This document shows positions 41,939-53,337 of a stretch of DNA of 64,000 bases, piece by piece (positions within the stretch are counted from its first letter, which is position 1; every line of letters starts with the position of its first letter). Origin of the DNA: G047528285 sp047528285 (lineage in GTDB: Bacteria > Pseudomonadota > Gammaproteobacteria > Enterobacterales > Enterobacteriaceae); NCBI GenBank assembly GCA_047528285.1, contig CP180022.1:806001-870000 (forward strand), in the 5' to 3' direction. The translations under genes were made by a program, and so were the position numbers. The notes beneath the pieces were generated by a model, which was given only the letters and a program-made list of their open reading frames with translations, had not been told where the DNA came from and did not search any database.

Positions 41939-42796
41939 TCAGGCTTCGATTGCTACACGTATTTTTTTCATTGCGTTCTCTTCAAGCTGGCGTACACGTT
42001 CCGCAGAAATCCCGTATCGATTGGCTAGTTCTTGTAGCGTGCTTTTTTTTTCGTCATCGAGCCAGCGAGTGCGAATGATTTCTTGACTACGTTTATCCAG
42101 CCCTTCAATAGCAGTGCTTAACTTGTCTGCGGCATAATAATTCCAGTTGTCTTCTTCAATGCCGTCGGCAAAATCGGATAATCTATCTTGCAAATAGAGA
42201 ATAGGCGCCATTGATTGCTCTTCGCGGTTTTTTTCTTCCGGCGCTGGATCGAATGTCATATCCTGAGCAGTCATGCGAGACTCCATTTCACGAACGTCTC
42301 TACTAGTCACACCCAGTTCTTTCGCCACTTTCTCCACTTCATCCTGGCTAAACCACCCCAGTCGCTGCTTGGTCTTTCGTAGATTAAAAAATAATTTGCG
42401 TTGAGCTTTCGTAGTCGCTACTTTTACAATGCGCCAATTGCGTAGAACATATTCGTGGATTTCTGCCTTGATCCAGTGAACAGCAAATGATACTAGTCGC
42501 ACACCTATTTCTGGGTTGAAACGACGGACAGCTTTCATTAGGCCAATGTTGCCTTCCTGGATTAGATCAGCCTGAGGCAGTCCGTAACCGGAATAGTTAC
42601 GAGCAATATGAATAACAAAACGTAGGTGAGATAAAATTAGCAATTTTGCTGCCTCTAAATCGCTCTTATAATGCAGCCGTTTAGCTAACTTCTGTTCTTC
42701 CTCTGCCGTTAGCATCGGATAGGTGTTGGCAATTTTTACATAAGCATCCAGCCACCCATACGAAGCATAAGCTAGAACTTGCATATTTTTAATCAT
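41939..42796 (-). CDS. rpoH: Heat-shock sigma factor RpoH (sigma-32)
   Basis: RpoH directs RNA polymerase to heat-shock promoters (chaperones, proteases). Region 2 with the core-binding and -10 elements is seen in LADLIQEGNIGLMKAVRRF-like QADLIQEGNIGLMKAV and FAVHWIKAEI (about 77-120). The RpoH box QRKLFFNLRKTKQ lies near residue 132, and the region 4 helix-turn-helix is TLQELANRYGISAERVRQLE near the end. Length is 285 residues against 284. Its usual upstream partners ftsE and ftsX are not recognisable; a dinF remnant lies on the other side. Common in reduced genomes with constitutive chaperone demand. Confidence 0.96.
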   Translation of the reverse strand: MIKNMQVLAYASYGWLDAYVKIANTYPMLTAEEEQKLAKRLHYKSDLEAAKLLILSHLRFVIHIARNYSGYGLPQADLIQEGNIGLMKAVRRFNPEIGVRLVSFAVHWIKAEIHEYVLRNWRIVKVATTKAQRKLFFNLRKTKQRLGWFSQDEVEKVAKELGVTSRDVREMESRMTAQDMTFDPAPEEKNREEQSMAPILYLQDRLSDFADGIEEDNWNYYAADKLSTAIEGLDKRSQEIIRTRWLDDEKKSTLQELANRYGISAERVRQLEENAMKKIRVAIEA

Positions 42797-42829
42797 TCAT
42801 TCATATCCTCTCTGATATTTCATTCAATT

Positions 42830-44100
42830 GAAAGTTTTTATCAAGGCAGAACTCTATAAATTTACAAGTTATATAATAAATTGTTAATTGTAATATTTGT
42901 TGATATTAAATTATAATTATTATACCAAAAAATATTGTTCAGGTGTTAACTGATATAAACATCATACCAGTGATGGCCATTCCGAAATCACTAATAACAA
43001 GATAGCGTCATCTTGCATTAACGGCACTCTAGCACAAATTTGAAGACAAATCCTGCTACGTTGATTTCAGTCGACTGATTAGTGTGCCGAAAAAATTAAC
43101 GATCAAACCCCGAACCTTATTTAGCAATCTAGAAGCAATTTGCGATTTAGAGATAAATATAGTAAAATAAATGAGATTTTAGAAAATGAATTTCATTTTG
43201 TAGATGATATTTATGCCGGATAAAAACACTCATACAAATGGTATTTTAAATGATAAGTAAGATCATTTAAATATCCTTATATATCTAAAAATAGATATAT
43301 GTTTCCTGAAAGGTGTTTAGCCTTTTAGTTCTGTACCTTTTAGAAATTAATCTTGAATTAATAAAAATCTACTGCTAGTAAAGGAGAACTTATTTAAGTT
43401 TATCCAACATATTGTTAAAGCAGGGGCCAATCGTGCATTGGTGCATCAGATTTGCACGCGAAATGTGGTTAAGTTTGTTCTACGAAGTCTTTTTTATGGG
43501 CAAATCTGTTTCTATATTATTTCTTTTCCTTATTATTTGATAATTTTATTCATGCCTATTTATGTTAGGCCGATGTCAGTTAGCTTTCCTATGCTAACTA
43601 ACGCTTACGTTTTTGTATAAAATAATATGAATTATGTAACATTATTAATGTAAGTCAACTGCACGTAAATAGTAACTAATTCTTTATATCTCTTAGTAGA
43701 TTATCCAAGGATGCATGGATGCTCAAAGCTTCTAGCTGTTATAGTCATAAACTATAGGTTACTTTATATTTTTTTTTGATTGGTCCTGGTTTGAATTTAT
43801 TCTCTATAGAAGCCATAGTTATAGAGGATCTAATAGATCGTGAAGATAATGTCATTCTAATGAAGATTTAGATTTTTAATTATGATTTGTAATCACATAT
43901 AATTTAATAAGATTATTATATCTTTATTTTAATTTTTGTAAGTAATAAGTTTAAAAATGTTTATGTGGTATATAAATTTAAATTATTTTGTTTTATTCTC
44001 TATGTGTATTATTTATAAGATAAATTGTTAAATTAAAAAGAAACTTATAAATTAGTTGTGCATCTATTGTTTAAATTATGCTAATTTATTTGAGACTTTT
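42830..44100 (+). pseudogene. dinF: Possible decayed MATE-family protein DinF
   Basis: A short frame at 43438-43620 reads VLRSLFYGQICFYII, resembling the DinF segment MLRSLLLQLCFGAIT, and later NAYVFV near the place of FAYAVE. In E. coli dinF lies close to zur and points towards it, as here. The rest was not alignable, and the limits come from gene length (about 1.3 kb). The match may be helped by low-complexity hydrophobic sequence. Confidence 0.35.
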
Positions 44101-44638
44101 TGTTTTTACAAAATTTGATTCAAATTGAGTTCACTTATGTAATTATGAGCGTAAAATATCTAGATAGAATTTACATCATATGATATGCATGGAAAAATTA
44201 TTCTTCAAAGAAGATAATAATCATTGAATTAGACGCTATGTTATTTATAATCTGATTTTGTATTATTTTAAAATGTTTTTTAATGATGTTTTGATGAACT
44301 TTTCACTTCTGTATATCTTTTTTGTATTGAAATCTAATTTTGCTATATTGATGATGCTTTTATATGTTTCTAAATGTTTTTTTAATACCACTTACGGAAA
44401 TAAAGTTGTTTACTTAATTATGATACCTCATCAATTTTATTATAACTGCGACAAATATCATCAATTTTTATCATAGTGTGTTTTTTTAAAATGATACTGA
44501 ATCATAAACAGCGTATAAATCATTAACGTGAGGACCAGGATGGATAAAATAAGATGTTTAAAAACAGATTTTGTTTATTTTTGTTTGGAATGGGCTATTT
44601 TATAAATCATTTTTAATTCTGGTGTTCTTTTTTCATGT
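44101..44638. other. AT-rich spacer downstream of zur
   Basis: About 540 bases. A 72-codon open frame on the plus strand (44258-44476) is rich in Phe, Leu and Tyr with no family match and looks like chance in AT-rich DNA. E. coli would have yjbJ here; no trace was recognised. Confidence 0.35.
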
Positions 44639-45097
44639 TCATACCTGAAAGAATGTTGTACATTTTGGACATAGTCCGTGTACCTCTACTATGTTATGGG
44701 ACATGGTAAAGCTGGCGAGAGTCGCCATGCGCTTTAAAATCTTTTCAATGCCTTGCGTGGGCTGCTCACTTACCTGGCTACAGCGATCGCAAATGAAAAA
44801 AGCAGAAGTATGTGAGGGTTCAGCAAAATGATGACATAGTACAAAGCTGTTGGTAGATTCAAGGCGATGAACAAAACCTTGCTCAAGGAGAAAATCCAGT
44901 GCACGGTAAACGGTCGGTGGTTTTGCCTGAGGCTCAGACTGACGTAATAAATCTAGTAAATCATAAGCACTTGTTGCACTACTCTGCTGAGATATTAATC
45001 GTAAAACTTCCAGTCGTTGCGGAGTCAGGCGAACATTGCGTTGCCCACATAATTGCTCTGCTAGGCAGAGCAATGAATTTTTATTAATAGATTTCAT
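44639..45097 (-). CDS. zur: Zinc uptake regulator Zur
   Basis: Zur is the Fur-family repressor that shuts zinc uptake genes when zinc is sufficient. The winged helix carries RNVRLTPQRLEVLRLIS and KPPTVYRALDFLLEQGFVH, nearly identical to E. coli Zur and clearly different from Fur. Structural zinc cysteines are CDRC (about 103-106) and CPKC (about 143-146). Regulatory-site residues Cys in FVLCHH, His in PSHTSAF and a later Glu are present. Length is 152 residues against 171: the Cys/His-rich tail after the second CxxC is missing. None of its likely targets is in the window. Confidence 0.92.
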   Translation of the reverse strand: MKSINKNSLLCLAEQLCGQRNVRLTPQRLEVLRLISQQSSATSAYDLLDLLRQSEPQAKPPTVYRALDFLLEQGFVHRLESTNSFVLCHHFAEPSHTSAFFICDRCSQVSEQPTQGIEKILKRMATLASFTMSHNIVEVHGLCPKCTTFFQV

Positions 45098-48016
45098 GAT
45101 AACTCCACATGCTACGGTATTTTGAATTTTGATTCAAATTTCTTGAAAAGATACATGATGCAATTGTAAATATATACTATGGCAAGAATTGGTATAAGCT
45201 CTCCTTGTGCGAGAGCAATCATACGTAGTTTGAGAAAAGTAGTAATTTCACATCGTAATTAAACTCTACACACGTATCAGAAGTGTCTGAAAATATTCAA
45301 TTTTTATTTCTACTATCGCGAAAATAAATCCATATGTTTTACATGCGTATCATTTATACGGAAATGCATACTGAAAATGATAAGAAATTGCTTGACTATT
45401 GATATACATGTCTATATTTTTATTTGGAACTTATGATTTTTTATTTAATAAAAATCTCAAGTAACCAAATAATAATCTCATGTAGTATGTATAATACTAC
45501 CTCTTGTTAAGAATCTTATGTTTATGATCGTATAAACTAAGCAACCTTAGATTATGTTTTTAGATCAATAAACACATAGATGTTAGAGTGTCTTTTCAGA
45601 TTCTTAATAAATTTTAAATAAACACTCACATGACTTATCTATATTTTATATAAAATACATAATTAGATCTGATAAGCTATATCGGAAAATAAAGAATATG
45701 TTGAGTAGATTGAGCTGCATGACTTGAATTTAAATTTCAAAATCTAACATAATTTTTTAAATTTAATTATCTATAATTAAGCAATAGTTTTATAGATAAA
45801 TTAATAATTTAAAGTAACCAACTTTTTTCATGAGAAAAAATACTTTAAGCGAGCGGTTTTAAACGGTATAGGTAGATAAATTATTTATTGGTGAATAAGA
45901 AAAAAGATTTTTTGGAATGTTTTGGATAATTTATTAAATATACAAACATGGTTTTAATATCATGGTAAATAACGAAACAGATAAATTATGTTTTATTCCT
46001 TAAAGCTTGAGAAGATTTTGTTGGTTCATTTTAAACACTGGCGGGAGTTCTGCTGTATTATCTGGACTGATCGTTGATCAGCAGGCGAGCAAAACAGAGA
46101 ACATAACAATGTTTAGCACATAATTAAATTACTTATTAAATAACATTTACTAAATATCCTGGAAATATCATATGTATGAGAATGAAAAATTCGGCGGAAT
46201 GGCGATATAAATAGGGTTTTGCCACTTAGCATCACTTATCATCAGATAGCGCAATGCATAAAATTATCTGTATTTTTTCTATTCTTACCAGTACTACTGA
46301 TGCATTAGTTTTTTTTGGATTTTATGAATTCAAAAACTCACTAACAATCTGTGTAGCAATGATTTAATGACACTATCAATAAAAATGACTCTCATTCTTC
46401 TCTATTAAAAAAATATAAATCTGTTCTTTGTCTGTTGTAACGTAGCGTGCAGTTTTATTAAACTGCATCATAAACATAATCATCCCGATTAAAAATCAGA
46501 ATTAAATAGGAAGAGATAATATTTGGAGAAGAATATTGGTTATTCACAACGATGTTAAGTGGCTATATTTTGATTTCAAATATTTCTAAAATATTATCTA
46601 ATAAATTTGTATAGTTTATGATATACACGTATAAGTTTAGCGATGTAGATAATTAAAATATAATAATCTATTTTATATCTCTCATTTATAAACAAATAAC
46701 ATATCAGATATTATCACAATAATCCATCCAAAAGATATTATTACTAGTAATAATCTATTCAAGAAAGAATGTATAAATAAGAATATTTCTTATCACATTA
46801 TTCACTAATAAATTACTTATTGATTATAGATCAGTTCCAGCTTTCAGTATCGTATTGATATTTAATAATCCATATTAATAGATATTTGTAATTACTTTAA
46901 ATATTTTTATTGTATAATTTTTTATTAAAACCCAATAGAACAAAATGAGTTAAAGTTAAAAACAGTGATTCTAGATAAGATATTTTATTAACGACATACA
47001 TTAATGTATGTATGGATAAACTATTTATCTACATTGTTATATATTATCTAGTAATAATTAAACATTTAAAATGTCATCTTAAAAATTTTATATGAAGATA
47101 ATTTTTTAGTTATCTACGATGTATTTTTGATAAAAATAACTTTACGGGGATTTGCAAAATTAAGTTATACTTAAAACATACTAAAGTATTACCATGCCTT
47201 AATAAATTTATTATTTAATTTTAATATATTATGATATGTATATCATAACTTAGACTTTTGTCTATAATAATTTTATTGTGCCTGGTATTTTGTTTTTAAT
47301 TTATTAAGTTATCTAATCATATTAATAATTATACAGTGGATATTCCTTAATTTGGATTATTAACAAGTAAATAATTTTATAAATTTTTACTTGTCGTTAA
47401 ATGTGTGCTTTTGTTTTAAAAAAAGTCAATATAAATAAATTAAATAAAATTGTTGAGGTAAATTAATATTTTCTATCCTTCAAATAAGATAGACATATCC
47501 GAAATATTAAATATAAAATATTCAAAGTGAGGATATAAAATGAAAATTACATTTTATTATTAACTTGCCAAAAATATTTTGGTATTATAGTTAATTATAA
47601 GATGCAGAAGAGTTGAATATAGAGTATGATTATTAATTTAGAACTAATTCTTAATAAGAAGTTCCTTATTTGATAAAATCGGAACACATAATACAAAACA
47701 CTTCGAAAGTAATCATTAAATTAACCAAAATTATATTAAGAAGTTTGGATAACTAAAAGAGTTATTTTGTAGAAAATTATAAACAGGATATATCAGTCGA
47801 TTAAAATCGATATATAAATATATTTATGGTATAGAGTGATCTTGTTTACTGAATTATTGAGCCCATAGAAGATTGAGTAAACCCTACTGTAATTGTAATA
47901 CAGGTGTTTTTAGAAATCGCTTTGTTAGCAAACAAGCAATCTTTGCTGATTTTTCTATAAAATCGCCTTTCCCTGCCGATGGACGAAATTTCTTGTTTTA
48001 ACTTTGAAGGTTAACT
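45098..48016. other. Very AT-rich region before uvrD
   Basis: About 2.9 kb. E. coli order (dapF-yigA-xerC-yigB-uvrD) predicts remnants here. A stretch near 46045 (GGSSAVLSGL) loosely resembles XerC LRLSALRSFF, and one near 47850 the yigB C-terminus, but neither is good enough to call. A hairpin CTGATC-GTT-GATCAG sits at 46067-46081. The zur and uvrD promoters must lie at the ends. Confidence 0.35.
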
Positions 48017-50167
48017 ATGGTTTTTTTAAATTTACTAAATAATTTGAATGATAAGCAGCGAGAAGCCGTGACTGCGCCGCGTATTAATTTACTAGTTTTA
48101 GCCGGCGCTGGCAGCGGTAAAACCCGGGTATTGGTACACCGTATTGCTTGGTTATTATCGATTGAACATTGTTCGCCATACTCGGTGATGGCTGTAACTT
48201 TCACCAATAAGGCGGCGGCAGAAATACGCCAGCGTATCGAATATCTTGTGGGCGCCAAACAGAGCGATATGTGGATCGGTACTTTCCATGGACTGGCTTT
48301 TCGAGTGCTGCGCGCCCACTATCAAGAGGCCAATTTGCCGCAGAATTTTCAGATCTTAGACAGCGAGGATCAGTTGCGTTTGTTGAAACGTCTTATTCGT
48401 GGCATGTATTTAGATGAAAAACAATGGTCTCCGCGCCAGGCGATGCGGTATATCGAAGATAAAAAAAACAACAGTCTGCGTCCGCAGCAAGTGAACAGTT
48501 ACGGAAACTCAATTGAAGCTACCTGGCAAAATATCTATTTGGCCTATCAAAATGCGTGTGACCACGCCGGGTTAGTAGATTTCAATGAGCTCCTATTACG
48601 CACCTATGAGCTCTGGATAAACAAGCCTGATATTTTGCGTCATTATCGCGAGCGTTTTAGCAATATTTTTGTCGATGAATTTCAGGATACAAACAAAATT
48701 CAGTACGCCTGGATTCATATTTTGGCTGGCAAGAGTGGCAATGTAATGATCGTCGGAGACGATGACCAATCAATTTACGGTTGGCGCGGTGCGCAGGTAA
48801 AAAATATTCAGAATTTCCTTAGTGATTTTTCTGGCGTGCAGATCATACGGTTGGAGCAAAATTATCGTTCTACCAGTAATATTTTGCAGGCAGCCAATGC
48901 TCTAATCGGCCACAACGGTGGCCGATTAGGAAAACATCTCTGGACAGCAGGTGTCAAAGGTGATCCGATTACCATTTACTGTGCTTTCAACGAACTAGAT
49001 GAAGCGCGCTTTGTTGTAAACTACATTAAGATGCGCCAGATGGAAGGCGTGGCGCTCAAAAATTTCGCCGTTCTTTACCGTAATAATGCCCAGTCACGTG
49101 TATTGGAAGAAACGTTTTTTCAAACGGCTCTTCCTTGCCGTATTTATGGAGGAATACGTTTTTTTGAGCGTAAAGAAATTAAAGATGCGCTTGCCTATTT
49201 GCGACTTATTGCCAATCGAAATGATGATGCCGCCTATGAACGTGTGATTAATACACCGCCACGTGGCCTCGGCGATCGGACTCTTGCCCTGCTTCGCCAG
49301 ATTGCCTACGATCGCAAAATGACTCTCTGGCAATCCAGTCAGGTTTTATTAACGGATTGTCTCTTGACAGGCCAAACTTCCGCAGCGTTGCAACGGTTTT
49401 TGAAGCTCCTCGATAGATTATCGGAAGAAACAGCGTTGCTTCCGCTGGACGTTCAAACCGTTCAAGTTATTAAAAAATCTGGTCTTTTGAGGATGTATGA
49501 GCAGGAAAAAAACCAGACGTGTATTGAAAACCTAGAAGAACTTATCATTGCTACCCGTCAGTTTAGCTATACGGATAAAGATCAAAATCTTTTCCCACTT
49601 CAGGAATTTCTTTCTCATACTACCCTAAATTCCAGTGAGGCTCAGACCTCTGTGCATCAGGATTCTGTACAATTAATGACTCTGCATTCGTCCAAAGGGT
49701 TAGAATTTTCTCAAGTTTTCATAGTTGGTATGGAAGAGGGAGTGTTTCCTACAAAAAGGTCCATAGATGAAATTGGCGGTCTGGAAGAAGAGCGGCGTCT
49801 TGCCTATGTTGGTGTTACTCGTGCGATGGAAAAATTAATCCTTAGTTATGCGGAGACTCGCAGGCTATATGGTAAAGCCGCTTCCCATTGTCAACCATCA
49901 CGATTTCTTGGCGAATTTCCGTCGTCGTGCGTTCAAGAAGTACGTCTGCGCGCTAGGGTGACTAGTCTGGTTGATAGTCACTGTAGTGCCATTTCGTTAA
50001 GTAAAAATAATTTCAATCTCGGTCAGCGGGTATGTCATCCAAAATTTGGTGAAGGAATGGTGATTAATCTGGAAGGAAGTGATGAATATAGCCGGTTGCA
50101 GATTGCCTTTGAAGGGAATGGTATTAAATGGTTAATGGCGGCTTATGCTAGGCTAAAAATTTTGTAA
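48017..50167 (+). CDS. uvrD: DNA helicase II
   Basis: UvrD is a superfamily 1A 3'-5' helicase used in mismatch repair, in nucleotide excision repair after UvrABC incision, and in clearing stalled polymerases. Walker A is LAGAGSGKTR (about residue 32), the Q motif region NDKQREAV precedes it, motif II is FVDEFQDTN (about 220), motif III is GDDDQSIYGWRGA, and motif V/VI are LMTLHSSKGLEF and AYVGVTRAM. Length is 716 residues against 720. GAAGG precedes the ATG. uvrC is a remnant in this window, so its excision-repair role there may be gone, while MutH is retained. Confidence 0.97.
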   Translation: MVFLNLLNNLNDKQREAVTAPRINLLVLAGAGSGKTRVLVHRIAWLLSIEHCSPYSVMAVTFTNKAAAEIRQRIEYLVGAKQSDMWIGTFHGLAFRVLRAHYQEANLPQNFQILDSEDQLRLLKRLIRGMYLDEKQWSPRQAMRYIEDKKNNSLRPQQVNSYGNSIEATWQNIYLAYQNACDHAGLVDFNELLLRTYELWINKPDILRHYRERFSNIFVDEFQDTNKIQYAWIHILAGKSGNVMIVGDDDQSIYGWRGAQVKNIQNFLSDFSGVQIIRLEQNYRSTSNILQAANALIGHNGGRLGKHLWTAGVKGDPITIYCAFNELDEARFVVNYIKMRQMEGVALKNFAVLYRNNAQSRVLEETFFQTALPCRIYGGIRFFERKEIKDALAYLRLIANRNDDAAYERVINTPPRGLGDRTLALLRQIAYDRKMTLWQSSQVLLTDCLLTGQTSAALQRFLKLLDRLSEETALLPLDVQTVQVIKKSGLLRMYEQEKNQTCIENLEELIIATRQFSYTDKDQNLFPLQEFLSHTTLNSSEAQTSVHQDSVQLMTLHSSKGLEFSQVFIVGMEEGVFPTKRSIDEIGGLEEERRLAYVGVTRAMEKLILSYAETRRLYGKAASHCQPSRFLGEFPSSCVQEVRLRARVTSLVDSHCSAISLSKNNFNLGQRVCHPKFGEGMVINLEGSDEYSRLQIAFEGNGIKWLMAAYARLKIL

Positions 50168-50493
50168 TATCTTTGCATACGAGGTAATCAGACAGCAATA
50201 ATTCCTAGACTAAATTTAGTATTGCTAAATATTCCTTGTTACTGTATAATAGAAGGTGTTTGTATAAACATAATTATACTTTTGATATCCAAAGTAGAGA
50301 TTTTAGCTTGATAGTTTATATATCAGGTAAAATTACGAATCTAGTCCTCACTGGTTGAAAGCGGATTTTTATTTAGTATCTAGCGCAGAATCGGATCTTT
50401 AATGGTTTGAAACTCGACAGTGAACCACCTTACCTCATATTTCTGTGATCTAATGTGTTTTCCTGTTTATTACCGTAAAAGAAGCAAGGGCAT
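50168..50493. other. uvrD-corA intergenic region
   Basis: About 325 bases, similar in size to the same gap as I recall it in E. coli. It should carry the corA promoter and leader. No coding trace or clear hairpin was seen. Confidence 0.4.
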
Positions 50494-51444
50494 ATGCTTA
50501 ACGCATTTCAACTGAAAAACAATCAGTTATCACGTCTTAATACCGATGAGGCGGGAACATTACTTGATGCGATATGGGTTGATCTAATTGATCCGGATGA
50601 TGATGAGCGCATGCGGATTCAAAATGAGCTTGGTCAATCTTTAGCAAAACTTCTAAAGCTAGAGGGTATCGAAGCTTCAGCTCGATTTTTTGAGGACGAA
50701 GATGGACTACATATTCACTCTTTCTTTTTTTATTCCGATATTGAAGATCATGTTGGCAATGCCACTGTAGCATGTACCATTCATGCTGGCCGGCTTTTTA
50801 CCTTACGAGAGCGAGAGTTATCTGTATTTCGCTTATACCGGATGCGTACCCGTAACCAAAGATTGATTGATGGAAATGTTTATGAGCTTTTGCTGGATTT
50901 ATTTGAAACAAAAATTGAGCAATTGGCGGATGAAATCGAGAATATTTATAGTGATTTAGAGGCGCTAAGTTTAGCTATTATGGACGGCCAACAAGGCAAT
51001 AAATATGACAATGCGTTATCTAGACTTGCCGAACTTGAAGATGTGGTCTGGAAGGTTAGACTCTGCCTAATGGATACTCAACGGGCCTTAAATTTTTTAT
51101 CGCGTAAAGCGCGGCTACCATCCAGACAACTTGATCTGGCAAGGGGGATTCAGCGTGATATCGAATCACTTCTTCCTCATAACCAATCACTTTTTCAAAA
51201 AGTGAACTTCTTGATGCAGGCGGCGATGGGGTTTATTAATATTGAACAAAACCGAATCATTAAGATCTTTTCGGTGGTATCGGTCATATTTTTACCTCCT
51301 ACTTTGGTTGCATCCAGTTATGGAATGAACTTTGAATTTATGCCGGAGTTAAAATGGTCTTTTAGCTATCCTTGTGCCATTTTGTTGATGATTTTAGCGG
51401 GGTTAGCTCCTTACTGGTATTTTAAACGCAAAAACTGGCTGTAG
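50494..51444 (+). CDS. corA: Magnesium/cobalt transporter CorA
   Basis: CorA is the pentameric inner-membrane Mg2+ channel. A large cytoplasmic N-terminal domain (residues 1-250, with EIENIYSDLEALS helices) leads to two C-terminal membrane segments at about 257-277 and 291-311. The signature YGMNFEFMPELKW lies in the loop between them, and the basic C-terminus FKRKNWL is as in E. coli. Length is 316 residues, identical. It follows uvrD as in E. coli. Confidence 0.97.
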   Translation: MLNAFQLKNNQLSRLNTDEAGTLLDAIWVDLIDPDDDERMRIQNELGQSLAKLLKLEGIEASARFFEDEDGLHIHSFFFYSDIEDHVGNATVACTIHAGRLFTLRERELSVFRLYRMRTRNQRLIDGNVYELLLDLFETKIEQLADEIENIYSDLEALSLAIMDGQQGNKYDNALSRLAELEDVVWKVRLCLMDTQRALNFLSRKARLPSRQLDLARGIQRDIESLLPHNQSLFQKVNFLMQAAMGFINIEQNRIIKIFSVVSVIFLPPTLVASSYGMNFEFMPELKWSFSYPCAILLMILAGLAPYWYFKRKNWL

Positions 51445-52536
51445 ATTTTATGTTTTTTTTACTGCGTTGTTGCTGTAGAGAAAAAGAAATTTCAATCTCT
51501 GACCTTAGCTATCCATAATGGTTTAGGGATAATAATCATGATTATTATAAATTTATTATAAAACAGTGGAGTTATTTACTTTTTCATGCTATGCACAATA
51601 TACAATAATGCATATTGTGTTGTTTTATGACATGAAACATAAATTTTAGTTATTTTTATCATCATCCATCAATGGATGATTTTCCCGTGTTTTTGGCAAG
51701 TTTTATATACGGAAGATTATTTAATAAAATATTAAAAACTTCAAGTCTACATTCACTTAATTTTTATTGTATTTAAATTTTTATGAGCTCTGTTAATTTT
51801 TAGGTTTCTAGCGTATAAATTTGTCTTCGTGCGCGATTCTAATATAAACACAATTAATTGTGTTTATATCGTATGTTTCTTTAAATTTTATTTAAATCAT
51901 ACAAATCTATAGAGATAGATATCTTAGATGATATCTAGATATTTATATTATGATTCTATTAAATATTATTGTAATTATTGTAAGATAGCAAGTATTTGTT
52001 GATAATAAATGATTTTTAAAATAGTTCTAGAATAAGAAATTTTGTTATTCATCTATAAAAACATCATGTTTGTTATTTTTATTTAAGTGATTACAAACAA
52101 AATATTCTATCTACTACCATGAAACTAATAATATTTATTCGTTTATTATCTTTAAATGTTTTGAGATTAAAATTCTTATTTAAGAAATAACAGTGTATGC
52201 ATTAAGTATCCTATATATTTGAAGATATTTTAATCAATAAAAAATAGTTGCAGCTATATTTTATACTTTTATTTTTCTAAAAATTCGTCGATTTCATCGA
52301 CTGTTAGATAATCTCTATTTTTTAATAAATAATTACGTAATACATGTACTGCTTTACACTGTAAAGCAGTTTATACTAGTTCAGATTCTATATATTAATA
52401 TATATTATATTGTTTAATAAATTAAACCTAAGGTAGTTTTAATAACGATATATTCTGAATGCTAATTATCTATGATAAATATCAATTTTGATAATAGCTT
52501 AGGCCATTGATCTGTAAAATTCGCTTCACTAGAAAA
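51445..52536. other. AT-rich spacer between corA and thyA
   Basis: About 1.1 kb between convergent genes that are not neighbours in E. coli, so a rearrangement joint lies here. Only the palindrome at 52348-52370 stands out. No coding remnant was recognised. Confidence 0.4.
52348..52370. terminator. Long palindromic hairpin downstream of thyA
   Basis: ACTGCTTTACA and TGTAAAGCAGT form an 11-bp inverted repeat around one base (9-bp stem with a five-base loop as RNA). It lies about 170 bases beyond the thyA stop. As a convergent-gene hairpin it might end transcription from either side, but no U-tract of length follows. Confidence 0.35.
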
Positions 52537-53331
52537 TTATATCGCAATTGGTGCTTTGATCGCCGGATACGGATGGTATCCAACTAATTCAAAATCCTCG
52601 AATCGGTAATCAAACAGCGATGCAGGTCGGCGTTTTAACAATAGTCTCGGAAGCGGTCTAGGATTTCGAGTGAGCTGTAGATCAGCCTGCTGCAAATGAT
52701 TATTATAGAGATGGACATCTCCGCCGGTCCAGATAAACTCACCCACTTGTAAATCACACTGTTGCGCTAACATGTATACCAGTAGGGAAAAGCTAGCGAT
52801 ATTAAACGGCAAACCAAGAAAAATATCACACGAACGTTGATAAAGTTGACAAGATAAAGTGCAATTGGTGACATAAAATTGAAATAGTGCATGGCAAGGC
52901 GCTAGCGCCATTTTATTTAGTTCGCCGACATTCCAGGTTGAAACGATAATGCGCCTAGAATCTGGATCTTTTCTAAGTTGGCGCACAACTTCGGTTAGTT
53001 GGTCTATCTGTCGTCCATCGCTTGTTTCCCAAGAACGCCACTGGCGACCATAAATTGGACCCAAATCACCACGTGCGTCTGCCCATTCATCCCAGATAAA
53101 AACGTTGTTCTTTTGTAAATAAGCAATATTGGTATCGCCCTTAAGAAACCACAGTAATTCATAGATGATAGACCGCGCATGACAGAGTTTTGTTGTGACA
53201 AGAGGGAAACTCTGGTGCAAATTAAATCGCATTTGATGACCAAATATTGATAGGGTACCAGTGCCGGTACGGTCCGCTTTCAGCGTACCATGCATGCGTA
53301 CCTTGTTCATTAAATCTAAGTACTGTTTCAT
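52537..53331 (-). CDS. thyA: Thymidylate synthase
   Basis: ThyA methylates dUMP to dTMP with methylene-tetrahydrofolate in the cytoplasm. The catalytic Cys lies in ALAPCHALFQFYV (about residue 146). The arginine pair in DPDSRRII, the dUMP-binding RSCDIFLGLPFNIASFS and the C-terminal YPAIKAPIAI are conserved. Length is 264 residues, the same as E. coli. It starts six bases after lgt, forming the lgt-thyA operon of E. coli. Confidence 0.97.
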   Translation of the reverse strand: MKQYLDLMNKVRMHGTLKADRTGTGTLSIFGHQMRFNLHQSFPLVTTKLCHARSIIYELLWFLKGDTNIAYLQKNNVFIWDEWADARGDLGPIYGRQWRSWETSDGRQIDQLTEVVRQLRKDPDSRRIIVSTWNVGELNKMALAPCHALFQFYVTNCTLSCQLYQRSCDIFLGLPFNIASFSLLVYMLAQQCDLQVGEFIWTGGDVHLYNNHLQQADLQLTRNPRPLPRLLLKRRPASLFDYRFEDFELVGYHPYPAIKAPIAI

Positions 53332-53337
53332 GATTCC

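Noticed and set aside
44258..44476. 72-codon hydrophobic open frame as a gene
   Set aside because: Composition is what AT-rich DNA gives by chance; no ribosome site or family match.
44639..45097. Fur
   Set aside because: RNVRLTPQRLEVLRL and KPPTVYRALDFLLEQGFVH are Zur signatures, and the cysteine layout fits Zur.
46030..46110. xerC fragment
   Set aside because: Only a loose ten-residue resemblance, and its position would leave unexplained space before uvrD.
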